The notes beneath the pieces were generated by a model, which saw only the letters and a program-made list of their open reading frames with translations, did not search any database and was not told the DNA's origin. DNA of 64,000 bases from DATBDE01 sp036270095. Lineage in GTDB: Bacteria; Actinomycetota; Thermoleophilia; Solirubrobacterales; Solirubrobacteraceae. The position numbers were made by a program, and so were the translations under genes. Positions 1-10,507 of this stretch are shown here, one piece after another. Positions within the stretch are counted from its first letter, which is position 1. Each line of letters starts with the position of its first letter. Location of the stretch: NCBI GenBank assembly GCA_036270095.1, contig DATBDE010000048.1:1-64000 (forward strand), in the 5' to 3' direction.

Positions 1-264
1 GTAGAACTTCATCATCTCCTCGTTCTGGCGCTGCTTGTCGCCCTTGTACTTCGCCTGCAGCTCCTTGATCTTCGGAGAGAGCGTCTGCAGGCGACGCATG
101 GACTTCATCTGCCGCAGCGTCAGCGGGAGGATGGCCGCGCGGACCACGACGGTGAGGGCGATGATCGAGACGCCCCACTGAAGCCCGACGCTGTCGTGGA
201 AGAACGTCAGGACCGCCTCGAACACGTCGATCAGCGGCTGGAAGATGTTGGCGAAGACGGTCAC
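1..264 (-). CDS. yidC: YidC/Oxa1 membrane protein insertase (partial)
   Basis: Inserts and folds membrane proteins, with or without the Sec translocon. Only the first 88 codons are present; the C-terminal part lies beyond the left window edge. Visible are an N-terminal hydrophobic region, a membrane segment (VSIIALTVVVRAAILPLTL) and the conserved cytoplasmic stretch RQMKSMRRLQTLSPKIKELQ, whose membrane-embedded arginine and following coiled region are typical of the family. The GTG start at 264 overlaps the TGA stop of yidD by four bases, so the two are probably translationally coupled in the rpmH-rnpA-yidD-yidC operon. No long periplasmic domain precedes the conserved core, as in other Gram-positive members. 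Confidence 0.95.
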   Translation of the reverse strand, partial: MTVFANIFQPLIDVFEAVLTFFHDSVGLQWGVSIIALTVVVRAAILPLTLRQMKSMRRLQTLSPKIKELQAKYKGDKQRQNEEMMKFY

Positions 265-524
265 GGTGCGCGGTGTGGCGCCGGGCGCGCGCCGAACAGG
301 CGCTGCGCCTCGACGGGATCGAAGCCGCCGTGGCTGAACGGGTTGCAGCGCAGTACGCGCCACCCGGCCAGGACGAGCCCACGCAGTATGCCGTACCGCT
401 GGATCGCCTGGATCGCGTACCTGGAGCAGCTGGGCTCGTACTTGCAGCGCGTTCCGAACAAGGGCGAGATGAACGCGTGCCAGGCCGCGATCGGGAAGAT
501 GGCGATCCGGCGGCCCAGCGTCAC
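261..524 (-). CDS. yidD: Membrane protein insertion efficiency factor YidD
   Basis: Small (87 aa) membrane-associated protein thought to assist YidC-dependent insertion. The diagnostic motif CKYEPSCSRYA lies near residue 27 and NPFSHGGFDPV near the C terminus, both hallmarks of the YidD family. It sits in the invariant rnpA-yidD-yidC order. Its ATG at 524 overlaps the rnpA stop (ATGA) and its stop overlaps the yidC start (GTGA), a tightly coupled arrangement. Confidence 0.95.
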   Translation of the reverse strand: MTLGRRIAIFPIAAWHAFISPLFGTRCKYEPSCSRYAIQAIQRYGILRGLVLAGWRVLRCNPFSHGGFDPVEAQRLFGARPAPHRAP

Positions 525-874
525 GCTGCGATCAGCTCCGCCAGCGCCGCCCGGAACCCGTCGAGCCCATCGCGCTCGCCCAGCGAGCGCGCCTCGGGTC
601 GCGCCACGACCACGTAGTCGTGGCCTTCGGGCAGATCATCGGCCAGCGCCCAGAACGCGTCGCGCAGCAGCCGCTTGACCCGGTTGCGATCGACGGCGCC
701 GCCGACCTTGCGCGAGACCGAGACGCCGAGGCGCGGAGCCTCGTCGCCGCCCCGCGGGAACGAGTAGAGCACGAAGAAGCGATTGCCCTGCGAGCGGCCC
801 TGCCGATAGACGCGCTCGAACTCGGCCGCCCGCGAAAGCCGCCCGCGCCGCGCCCGCCGGGCCGCTTCGGCCAT
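521..874 (-). CDS. rnpA: Ribonuclease P protein component
   Basis: Protein subunit of RNase P, which helps the catalytic RNA remove 5' leaders from pre-tRNA. The 117-aa product has the expected size, the N-terminal RLSRAAEFERVYRQG segment, the GVSVSRKVG strand and the RNR signature (VDRNRVKRLLRDAF) of the RNA-binding helix. It begins four bases downstream of rpmH and overlaps yidD by four bases. The RNase P RNA gene itself is not in the window. Confidence 0.96.
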   Translation of the reverse strand: MAEAARRARRGRLSRAAEFERVYRQGRSQGNRFFVLYSFPRGGDEAPRLGVSVSRKVGGAVDRNRVKRLLRDAFWALADDLPEGHDYVVVARPEARSLGERDGLDGFRAALAELIAA

Positions 875-878
875 CGCG

Positions 879-1013
879 CTAGACGGTCAGCCGCTTGCGC
901 CCTTTGGCCCGCCGACGCTTCACGACGAGCCGGCCCGCGCGGGTGCGCATGCGGGCACGGAAGCCGTGTGTGCGGGCGCGCTTGCGCTTCTTCGGCTGGT
1001 AGGTCCGCTTCAC
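879..1013 (-). CDS. rpmH: 50S ribosomal protein bL34
   Basis: Highly basic 44-aa ribosomal protein of the large subunit. It begins VKRTYQPKKRKRARTHGF and ends with an Arg/Lys-rich tail, a near-textbook L34. The GTG start at 1013 is fixed by the conserved N terminus; longer upstream readings add unrelated residues. A good minus-strand -10 element (TATACT, 1030-1025) lies 11 bases before the start, so the leader is very short. It is the first gene of the rpmH-rnpA-yidD-yidC operon, divergent from dnaA. Confidence 0.97.
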   Translation of the reverse strand: MKRTYQPKKRKRARTHGFRARMRTRAGRLVVKRRRAKGRKRLTV

Positions 1014-1119
1014 GAGAACGACCGAGTATAGGAGCCGCCCCGGCCCACTCGGCCCCCTCCGCAAAATGCGGCGAGGTCCGGTCCGCGCCCCCTGTCGACG
1101 GCGATATAAGCGAGGGCGC
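1014..1119. promoter_or_regulatory. Divergent rpmH/dnaA promoter region
   Basis: This 106-bp gap separates rpmH (minus) from dnaA (plus). The minus strand has TATACT at 1030-1025, 11 bases from the rpmH start. The plus strand has TATAAG at 1105-1110, nine bases from the dnaA GTG. Neither start has a clear Shine-Dalgarno sequence, consistent with short-leader or leaderless transcripts. No DnaA box of the TTGTCCACA type is visible here. The -10 assignments are inferred from sequence only. Confidence 0.5.
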
Positions 1120-2454
1120 GTGCCCGAGGAGCTCACCCATGCCTGGTCGCGCGTCGTGGCCCAGCTGCGCCGCGAGGTCCCGGCGGGCCGGCCGCAGCGA
1201 ATCCTCGACACGCTCGATCCCCGCGAGCTCGCCGGCGACACGCTCGTCGTCGCCGCTCCCGACGCCCACCGCGCCTACATCGCCGACCGCTTCGGCCGTG
1301 TGGTGCAAGCGTGCGCAGCGGCGGTCCTCGGGCCCGAGGTCACCGTGGAGATCGTCGCCGCGTCGGCCCAACGAGCCCCCGACGCCCGACGCCCGACACC
1401 CGACGCCCCGATCGTCGACTTCAACCCCAAGTACACCTTCGAGCAGTACGTGATCGGCGACGGCAACCGCCTCGCCCACGGCGCCGCCCTCGCCGTCGCC
1501 GAGCAGCCGGCCCAGGCCTACAACCCGCTTTTCGTCTACGGGCCGCCCGGCGTCGGCAAGACCCACCTCCTCCAGTCCGTCGGCAACTACCTGCGCGACT
1601 ACGGGAGCGGGGTCGAGGTCCGCTACACCACCGTGGAGGCGTTCACCAACGCGTTCGTCCACGCACTACAATCCGGTGGAATTGACCGGTTCAAGGATGC
1701 GTACCGCTCCGCGGACGTCCTGCTGATCGACGACGTCCAGTTCCTACAGAGCAAGGCCCGTACCGAGGAGGAGTTCTTCCACACCTTCAACGCCCTCTAC
1801 GAAGGCGGCGCGCAGCTCGTTCTGACCTCCGACCGCCTGCCGCGCGACCTCGACGCGCTCGAGGACCGGCTGCGCGAGCGCTTCGAGTGCGGGCTGGTCA
1901 CCGACATCCGCCCGCCGGACCGCAGCACGCGCATCACCATCCTGCGCAAGCGCGTCGCTCACGACGGCGTCGACCTTGCCGACGACCAGGTCGTCCCCGT
2001 CATCGCCGACCGCATCGTCGACAACGTGCGCGTGCTCGAGGGTGCGCTCATCCGCGTCGTCGCCTACAGCTCGCTCACCGGCCGGCCGATCACCGGCGAC
2101 CTGGCGGCCGAGGTCCTCGCCGGCCTCTACCCCGACCTCGTGCCCGCACGGCGGACCATCCGCGAGATCCAGCTCGCCACCTGCGAGGCCTTCGGGGTCG
2201 GGATCGACGAGCTCCTGTCGCCCAGCCGCGCCGCTCGTGTGGCCTGGCCCCGTCAGGTCGCCATGTACTTGTCGCGCGAGCTCACCGACCGCACCCTCCC
2301 CGCCATCGGCGACGCGTTCGGCGGCCGCGACCACAGCACCGTCCTGCACGCCGTCAAGCGCACCGGCCGGCGCATCGCCACCGACGCCGACGCCTACGAG
2401 ACGGTGCGAGAGCTAACAGAGCGGTTACGCACATCAGAGCGGGCCGCGCAGTGA
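1120..2454 (+). CDS. dnaA: Chromosomal replication initiator protein DnaA
   Basis: AAA+ ATPase that binds DnaA boxes and opens the origin. The 444-aa protein has a short domain I, an unusually brief Pro/Arg-rich linker (around residues 90-104), then NPKYTFEQYVIG, Walker A GPPGVGKTHLL (about 141-151), Walker B LLIDDVQFL and the C-terminal box-binding signature GGRDHSTVLHAVKR. The GTG at 1120 (VPEELTHAW) is preferred over the upstream ATG at 1066, because the extra 18 residues are Arg-rich, unlike the family, and span the probable -10 element. It is the first gene of the dnaA-dnaN-recF-dciA series. Confidence 0.96.
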   Translation: MPEELTHAWSRVVAQLRREVPAGRPQRILDTLDPRELAGDTLVVAAPDAHRAYIADRFGRVVQACAAAVLGPEVTVEIVAASAQRAPDARRPTPDAPIVDFNPKYTFEQYVIGDGNRLAHGAALAVAEQPAQAYNPLFVYGPPGVGKTHLLQSVGNYLRDYGSGVEVRYTTVEAFTNAFVHALQSGGIDRFKDAYRSADVLLIDDVQFLQSKARTEEEFFHTFNALYEGGAQLVLTSDRLPRDLDALEDRLRERFECGLVTDIRPPDRSTRITILRKRVAHDGVDLADDQVVPVIADRIVDNVRVLEGALIRVVAYSSLTGRPITGDLAAEVLAGLYPDLVPARRTIREIQLATCEAFGVGIDELLSPSRAARVAWPRQVAMYLSRELTDRTLPAIGDAFGGRDHSTVLHAVKRTGRRIATDADAYETVRELTERLRTSERAAQ

Positions 2455-2610
2455 CCGCCTCCGCTGACAGACTGGAGCGGTTGTCCACCGCTCGCATGTG
2501 GAGCACTTCCGCCGCATTCTCCGACGATCCGCACGGCTTTCCCACATCTCCACACTCCCTATGACGACTCTCCCTTTCTCTTTCTCCCTTTCCGATCCAG
2601 GTGATTGCCG
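2455..2610. other. Candidate replication origin in the dnaA-dnaN gap
   Basis: This gap is where many Gram-positive origins lie. It holds degenerate DnaA-box-like sequences: TTGTCCACC at 2481-2489 (one change from TTGTCCACA), TGTGGAGCA at 2497-2505 (two changes, opposite strand), and the abutting TTTCCCACA at 2538-2546 and ATCTCCACA at 2546-2554. A pyrimidine tract (about 2567-2592) of lower GC follows and could be part of an unwinding element. No cluster of perfect boxes is present, so assignment rests on position and degenerate matches. AGGTGA at 2599-2604 is the ribosome binding site of dnaN. Confidence 0.45.
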
Positions 2611-3726
2611 ATGAAGCTCGAGACTCCGCGCGAACCGCTCCTTGTCCAACTCGCCACCGTCAGCCGCGTCGCCTCGACGCGCTCGGCGGTGCAGGCGCTC
2701 TCCGGCGTCCAGCTCCAGGCCACCCAGGCCGGCGCCGAGCTGCGCGCCACCGACATGGAGGTGGGGCTGAGGGTCCCGGTCTCGACCGCCGAGGTCAGCC
2801 GCGACGGCACCGTCGTCCTCCCGGCGCGCCTGCTGCTCGACGTCATCCGCGCGCTGCCGGGCGAGCGCGTCACGCTCGAGCACCGGCCCAGCGAGCAGGA
2901 CGTCGAGATCGTCTCGGCCTCGGCCACCTTCCATATCCGCACGCTGCGCGCCGACGACTTCCCGCCCTTCCCGGAGGCCGGCGGCGACGCCGTCGTCTCC
3001 GTCCCCGCCGGCGCCTTCGTCGACACGATCACGCGCGTCCAGCGCAGCGCCTCGCGCGACGAGACCCGCCCCATCCTCACCGGCATCCTCGTCACCGCGT
3101 CGGGCCAGGAGCTGCGCATGGTCGCCACCGACTCCTACCGCCTGTCGGTGAAGGAGACGCGGCTCGAGTCCGCCCTCGAGGGCTCGTTCGAGGCCAACGT
3201 CCCGGCGCGCGCCCTGGCCGAGCTGGCGCGCATCGTCGCCCAGCACGAGGGCGCGGGCGAGCTGCGCGTGAGCGTGGGCGCCAACCAGGTCGTCTTCGAG
3301 GTCGCCGGCGCCACGCTGTCCTCGCGCCTGATCGACGGCCAGTTCCCCAACTACAACCAGCTCCTGCCCGACAGCTACGAGCACGAGCTGCGCATCGATG
3401 TCTCCGAGCTCGCCGGCGTGGTCCGGCGCGTGTCGCTGCTGGCGCAGAAGAACGCGCCGCTGCGGCTCAGCTTCAACGAGGGCGAGGTCACCGTCTCGGC
3501 CCAGACGCCGGACATCGGCGAGGCCAAGGAGTCGCTGCCGGTGGCCTTCGGCGGCGAGGCGCTCGAGATCGGCTTCAACCCGCAGTTCCTCGGCGACGGC
3601 CTCGAGAGCGTGGAGACCGGCGAGGTGGTGCTGAAGCTCATCTCGCCCCTGCGCCCGGGGCTCATCGAGTCCGCCGACGGCAGCGGCTTCCTCTACCTGA
3701 TCATGCCCATCCGGCTGAACGTCTGA
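2611..3726 (+). CDS. dnaN: DNA polymerase III beta sliding clamp
   Basis: Ring-shaped processivity clamp (371 aa, normal length) that tethers DNA polymerase III to DNA. Family features include TRPILTGI (RDETRPILTGILV), the DSYRLSVKE segment and the C-terminal LIMPIRL end. The ATG at 2611 (MKLETPREPLL) is supported by AGGTGA six bases upstream; a TTG two codons earlier is less likely. It follows dnaA and the candidate origin and precedes recF by 13 bases. Confidence 0.97.
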   Translation: MKLETPREPLLVQLATVSRVASTRSAVQALSGVQLQATQAGAELRATDMEVGLRVPVSTAEVSRDGTVVLPARLLLDVIRALPGERVTLEHRPSEQDVEIVSASATFHIRTLRADDFPPFPEAGGDAVVSVPAGAFVDTITRVQRSASRDETRPILTGILVTASGQELRMVATDSYRLSVKETRLESALEGSFEANVPARALAELARIVAQHEGAGELRVSVGANQVVFEVAGATLSSRLIDGQFPNYNQLLPDSYEHELRIDVSELAGVVRRVSLLAQKNAPLRLSFNEGEVTVSAQTPDIGEAKESLPVAFGGEALEIGFNPQFLGDGLESVETGEVVLKLISPLRPGLIESADGSGFLYLIMPIRLNV

Positions 3727-3739
3727 CCGGGCTGAACGT

Positions 3740-4846
3740 GTGACGGTCGAAGCTCTGACGCTGCGCGACTTCCGCAGCTACGAGCGTGCGGAGGTGGTCC
3801 TGGGGTCCGGGGTCACCGTCGTGTCGGGGCGCAACGGGGCAGGCAAGACCAACCTGCTCGAGGGGCTGTACTTCGGCTGCGTGGGACGCTCGTGCTGCAC
3901 GTCGAACGAGCGCGAGGTCGTGCGCTTCGGCGCCCCGCTCACGCGGGTCGAGGTGCGGGCGCGCGACCGCCACGGGGACGCGCACGTGCTCGCCGTCGGC
4001 TTCGAGCCCGGCGCCGGCAAGAAGGTGCGCGTGGACGGCGCGCCGATGGAGCGACTCGCGGCTTCCCCCGTGCGGCCGCTGGTCGGCGTGTTCCTGCCCG
4101 ACCGGCTCGAGCTGGTCAAGGGCGCCCCCGCCCTGCGCCGCGCCCACCTCGACCAGGTCGTCGCCGCGTTGTGGCCGGCGCGCGCCGGCACGCGCGGCGA
4201 GTACGCCCGCGCGCTGGCCCAGCGCAACGCCCTGCTCGGGCGCATCCGCGCCGGCGTTGCGTCGCGCGGCTCGTTGCCGGCCTGGGACGCCGAGCTCGCC
4301 CGTCACGGGGTGGCCCTCATGGCCGATCGTGGACAAGCTGTGGACAACCTGGCCGACCGCTTCGCCGAGCGCGCCCGCGACCTCGGCCTCGACGGCGCCG
4401 TGGGCCTGCGCTACCGCCCCCGCGCCAAGGCGACCGACGCGTCCGGCCTGGCCGCCGAGCTGGCCGAACGCGTCGACGCCGACCTCGACCGCGGCTTCAC
4501 CGGCCACGGCCCCCACCGCGACGAGCTTGTGCTCGAGCACGACGGCCGCGAGCTGCGCGCCTACGGCTCGCAGGGCCAGCAGCGCTTGGCCCTGCTCGCG
4601 CTCCTCCTGGCCGAGCGCGAGGCGGTGGGCGAGGCGCGCGGCGGCCTGCCGCTGATGCTGCTCGACGACGTGATGAGCGAGCTCGACGCCGATCGCCGCC
4701 GCCGCCTCGTCGACCTCCTCCGCGCCGGCGGCCAGAGCGTGATCACCACCACCGACCTGGCCCACGTCCCGACGGCCGAGGCCGCCGACGTCGCCCGCCT
4801 GGCGATCGCCAACGGGGCCGTTCTCCAGGACGCCAAGGCGGCGTGA
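3740..4846 (+). CDS. recF: DNA replication and repair protein RecF
   Basis: SMC-like ATPase that helps load RecA on gapped DNA with RecO and RecR. The 368-aa protein has Walker A SGRNGAGKTNLLE near residue 30, an ABC-type signature YGSQGQQRLALLALLL and Walker B LMLLDDVMSELD. The GTG start at 3740 follows dnaN closely, and its stop overlaps the dciA-like GTG by four bases. Internally the gene carries two DnaA-box-like sequences (4328-4347), noted separately. Confidence 0.96.
   Translation: MTVEALTLRDFRSYERAEVVLGSGVTVVSGRNGAGKTNLLEGLYFGCVGRSCCTSNEREVVRFGAPLTRVEVRARDRHGDAHVLAVGFEPGAGKKVRVDGAPMERLAASPVRPLVGVFLPDRLELVKGAPALRRAHLDQVVAALWPARAGTRGEYARALAQRNALLGRIRAGVASRGSLPAWDAELARHGVALMADRGQAVDNLADRFAERARDLGLDGAVGLRYRPRAKATDASGLAAELAERVDADLDRGFTGHGPHRDELVLEHDGRELRAYGSQGQQRLALLALLLAEREAVGEARGGLPLMLLDDVMSELDADRRRRLVDLLRAGGQSVITTTDLAHVPTAEAADVARLAIANGAVLQDAKAA
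4328..4347 (-). other. Paired DnaA boxes inside recF
   Basis: CGTGGACAA (4328-4336) and TGTGGACAA (4339-4347) are direct repeats 11 bp apart. The second is an exact reverse complement of the consensus box TTGTCCACA and the first differs by one base. They lie in recF codons (RGQAVDNLA region), so their presence could be chance, but they match better than anything in the dnaA-dnaN gap. A DnaA-titrating or origin-accessory role is inference. Confidence 0.5.
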
Positions 4847-5148
4847 GGCGCGCTGCTCCCCGTCCGCTGTCGCACGCGATCGACGCGGCGGTGACCGATC
4901 TGGCGCCGCAGACGCCGCTGGCGCGCGTGCAATCGGTCTGGAGCGAGGCGGTGGGCGAGCGCAACGCCGCCCAGGGGACCCCCGTGCGCCTGGCCGCAGG
5001 CCGCCTGACCGTGTACTGCGAGCACTCCGGCTGGGCCGAGAATCTGCAGCTGCTCGGGCTCGAGATCGCGCGCCGCCTGAACGAGCGACTGGGCGACGAA
5101 GCGGTGCGGGAAATCCGTTGCACATCGCGCCGTCCGCGCGGCCTGTAA
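4843..5148 (+). CDS. DUF721 protein, probable DciA-type helicase loader
   Basis: A 101-aa protein with the DUF721/DciA fold signature: LARVQSVWSEAVGERNAAQGTP followed by GRLTVYCEHSGWAENLQLL. DciA proteins are the ancestral bacterial loaders of the replicative helicase DnaB, and the mycobacterial protein lies in this same recF-gyrB position. The GTG start overlaps the recF stop (GTGA). It is short, with only the core domain and little flanking sequence. Family assignment is firm; helicase loading is inferred from family knowledge. Confidence 0.85.
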   Translation: MRRAAPRPLSHAIDAAVTDLAPQTPLARVQSVWSEAVGERNAAQGTPVRLAAGRLTVYCEHSGWAENLQLLGLEIARRLNERLGDEAVREIRCTSRRPRGL

Positions 5149-5318
5149 GCGCCGCCTCGCGGCTTCCACAAATCTCCGCGATTTGCAGGGAAATTATGGC
5201 CTGCTTAGGGCCGGTTCCGGGGGGTCTCCCTGCTATCCTTATGGCTACTAGCAGCGTAGGCCCCGACGTCTTGCTTCGACGGGAGCGCGTCGGGGCTTCG
5301 CACGTAGACGGAGGCGTA
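5149..5318 (+). promoter_or_regulatory. gyrB promoter and structured leader
   Basis: This 170-bp gap has a candidate -10 element TATCCT at 5234-5239. A strong inverted repeat follows: GCCCCGACG at 5260-5268 pairs with CGTCGGGGC at 5288-5296, extendable by two weaker pairs, with a 19-nt loop. The ribosome binding site GGAGG is at 5310-5314, just after the stem. A hairpin so close to the ribosome site suggests control of gyrase synthesis at mRNA level; this is inference. There is no T-run, so it is not a simple terminator. Confidence 0.5.
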
Positions 5319-7738
5319 TTGGTCGACAACCACGCAAAGAAGGAAAAGCCCACTTACGACGCCGCGGACATCACCGTCCTCGAGGGCCTCGAGGCAGTCC
5401 GCAAGCGCCCCGGCATGTACATCGGCTCGACCGGCGTCCGGGGCCTTCACCACCTCGTCTATGAGGTCGTCGACAACTCCGTCGACGAGGCGCTGGCCGG
5501 CGAGGCCGATCGCGTAGTGATCACCATCCATCCCGACAGCACGGTCACCGTGACCGACAACGGTCGCGGCATCCCCGTCGCGGTGATGGCGAAGGAGAAG
5601 CGCCCCGCGGCCGAGGTGGTCATGACCGTCCTGCACGCCGGGGGCAAGTTCGGCGATGGCGGCGGCTACAAGGTCTCGGGCGGGCTGCACGGCGTCGGCG
5701 TGTCGGTCGTCAACGCGCTGTCCGAGTGGCTCGAGCTGACCGTGTGGCGCGACGGCCACGAGTGGACGCAGCGCTACGAGCGCGGCATTCCCAAGACCGA
5801 CCTGGTCAAGGGCGCCAAGACCGATCGCCATGGCACCTCCATCACCTTCATGGCCGACCTCGACATCTTCGAGGCGCTGGACTTCGATGGGTCGGTCCTC
5901 GAGCAGCGCTTCCGCGAGATGGCCTTCCTGACCAAGGGCCTGAGGGTCGAGTTCGTCGACGAGCGCGGCGAGGGCTTCCAGGCCACGTTCAAGTACGACG
6001 GCGGCATCCGCGACTTCGTGGCCTACCTGCACTCCACCGGCACGCGCGACCCGCTGCACAAGAAGATCGTCTACTTCGAGGACGACGGCGACGTCGGCGA
6101 GGTGGAGGTCGCGATGCAGTGGAACTCCTCCTACCAGGAGTCGCTGCTTTCGTTCGCCAACAACATCAACACCCACGAGGGCGGCTCGCACCTGAGCGGG
6201 TTCCGCAGCGCGCTGACCCGCACGATCAACGCGTACGCCCGCGAGAAGGGCCTGCTGAAGGAGAAGGAGGACAACCTCCAGGGCGAGGACGTGCGCGAGG
6301 GCCTGACCGCGATCATCTCGGTCAAGCTCGCCGACCCCCAGTTCGAGGGCCAGACGAAGACCAAGCTCGGCAACCCGCCGGTCGAGGGCTTCGTCCAGTC
6401 AGCGGTCAACCGCGGGCTCGGGGAGTTCCTCGAGGAGAACCCGGCGGAGGCGCGCACGATCATCAACAAGGCGGTCTCGGCCGCCCGCGCCCGCGAGGCG
6501 GCGCGCCAGGCCCGCGACCTCACGCGGCGCAAGTCGGCGCTCGAGAACACCAACCTCCCCGGCAAGCTCGCCGACTGCTCGGTGCGCGACCCCGCCCTGA
6601 CCGAACTGTTCGTGGTCGAGGGCGACTCGGCCGGCGGATCGGCCAAGCAGGGCCGCGACCGCAACACGCAGGCGATCCTGCCCCTGCGCGGCAAGATCAT
6701 CAACGCCGAGAAGAACCGCATCGACAAGGTCCTCTCCAACCAGGAGATCCAGGCCCTGATCACCGCGATCGGCACCGGGATCCGCGAGGAGTACGACCTC
6801 GGGCGGCTGCGCTACCACAAGATCATCGTCATGTGCGACGCCGACGTCGACGGCGCCCACATCCGCACGCTGGTCCTCACCTTCCTGTTCCGCGAGATGC
6901 CCGAGCTCGTCGACCAGGGCTACGTGTATCTGGCCAAGGCCCCGCTGTACCGGGCCAAGCAAGGCACGACCGAGCTCTTCATCGAGACCGACTCCGAGCT
7001 CGAGGACTTCCTCCTGCGCGACAAGCTGGAGAAGGTCGAGGTCCGCGACCGCGGCGGCAACCAGTTCAGGCTCACCGACGCACGCTGGCAGCGGTTCGTG
7101 CGCCAGCTCAAGCCCTATCAGGGCTGGGCGTCGGCGCTACGGGCGAAGTTCGGGCACGACGCGGTGCGGCTCGTCATGGAGTCCGAACTGCTCGACGCGG
7201 GCGTCACCGACGACCAGCAGGCGCTGGAGCTCCTCCGCGCCGAGACGACCGCGGGCGAGGCGTTCGAGACCTCGGTGCTGACCGAAGACCCGGCCGAGAT
7301 CGTCGTGCGCCAGGTGGAGCGCAAGACCGGCGCGGCCGCGACCGTGCGCCTGCGCCGCGAGATGTTCTCCAACCCCGAGTACCGGTCCCTTGTCGGCGTC
7401 CACCGCGAGCTGAGCAAGCTCGCGGGCACGGCCCCGTTCACCGTCGCCTTCCGCAAGCGCGAGGAGGAGGCGCTGAGCTTCGAGGAGCTGCGCGCCGCCG
7501 TGCTCGACGTGGCCAAGGAGGGCGTCGACGTCCAGCGCTTCAAGGGCCTGGGCGAGATGAACCCCGACCAGCTCTTCGACACCACGATGGACCCGGCCAC
7601 GCGCACGCTGCGCCAGGTGACCATCGAGGACGCGGCGGTGGCCGACGAGGTCTTCTCGATGCTCATGGGCGACAAGGTCGAGCCGCGTAGGGAGTTCATC
7701 GAGAAGTACGCCCGCGACGTCGAGAACCTCGACGTCTG

Positions 7739-7739
<1 letters not shown>
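5319..7739 (+). CDS. gyrB: DNA gyrase subunit B
   Basis: ATPase and TOPRIM subunit of gyrase, which supercoils DNA. Recognisable are VLEGLEAVRKRPGMYIGSTG and the GHKL ATP site at the N terminus, the TOPRIM motif FVVEGDSAGGSAKQGRDR, the metal-binding DADVDGAHI, and QRFKGLGEMNPDQL near the end. At 806 aa it is about 150 residues longer than usual actinobacterial GyrB, because of an insert between the TOPRIM region and the C-terminal tail (about residues 570-740), as in E. coli. The TTG start at 5319 is chosen because GGAGG lies just upstream; the in-frame ATG at 5240 has no ribosome site. The stop overlaps the gyrA ATG by one base. Confidence 0.96.
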
Positions 7740-10252
<2,513 letters not shown>

Positions 10253-10269
10253 CCGTCTTCGAGGTTCGC

Positions 10270-10466
10270 TACATTGCTCGGACCAGAGAAAGGAGGTGGT
10301 CCGAACGTTGTCAAGTCTTTGCGGGACCCTGGAGGTGTCCGGCCGCTGACTTAGGTGGCTGGTCCGCGACAGCGGAATTCACACCGAGACACCAACCGGG
10401 CAGGTGCCGGGCTTTGTCCCTCCGGCCGCTCAGACCGCCTCCCCGGTGAAACCAGTCGCGATGTGA
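10270..10466 (+). ncRNA. Structured RNA element complementary to the 16S rRNA 3' end
   Basis: A candidate -10 (TACATT, 10270-10275) is followed by an 8-bp hairpin (10278-10285 with 10297-10304) whose loop and arm carry AGAAAGGAGGTGGTCC (10287-10302). This matches the complement of the universal 16S rRNA 3' tail at 15 of 16 positions. A TTG at 10308 opens a 13-codon reading frame (ending CGTLEVSGR, stop 10347-10349) that may be a leader peptide. CCGCTG (10343-10348) can pair with CAGCGG (10370-10375), and GGAGGTGGTC (10292-10301) with GACCGCCTCC (10433-10442), giving an alternative fold that hides the ribosome-binding sequence. The element ends at a strong terminator. Its function is unknown; it is neither a tRNA nor a recognisable SRP, tmRNA or 6S RNA. 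Confidence 0.45.
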
Positions 10467-10507
10467 AAGAAGGGCGTCCCGAAGGTCGGGGCGCCCTTCG
10501 TCTTTCT
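10466..10507. terminator. Bidirectional intrinsic terminator
   Basis: GAAGGGCGTCCCG (10469-10481) pairs with CGGGGCGCCCTTC (10487-10499): a 13-bp stem with one G-U pair and a 5-nt loop. It is followed by TCTTTCT on the plus strand and preceded by GTGAAA, which reads TTTCAC on the minus strand. It separates gyrA and the following RNA element from the convergent gamma-glutamylcyclotransferase-like gene. Confidence 0.85.

Noticed and set aside
1066..1119. Upstream ATG for dnaA
   Set aside because: Adds an Arg-rich segment absent from DnaA and overlaps the likely -10 element; GTG 1120 fits the family N terminus.
5240..5318. ATG start for gyrB at 5240
   Set aside because: No ribosome site and would translate the leader hairpin; TTG 5319 has GGAGG and the conserved N terminus.
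10253..10466. tRNA gene after gyrA
   Set aside because: Many bacteria have tRNA-Ile here, but no cloverleaf or GTTCRANNC T-loop can be formed.
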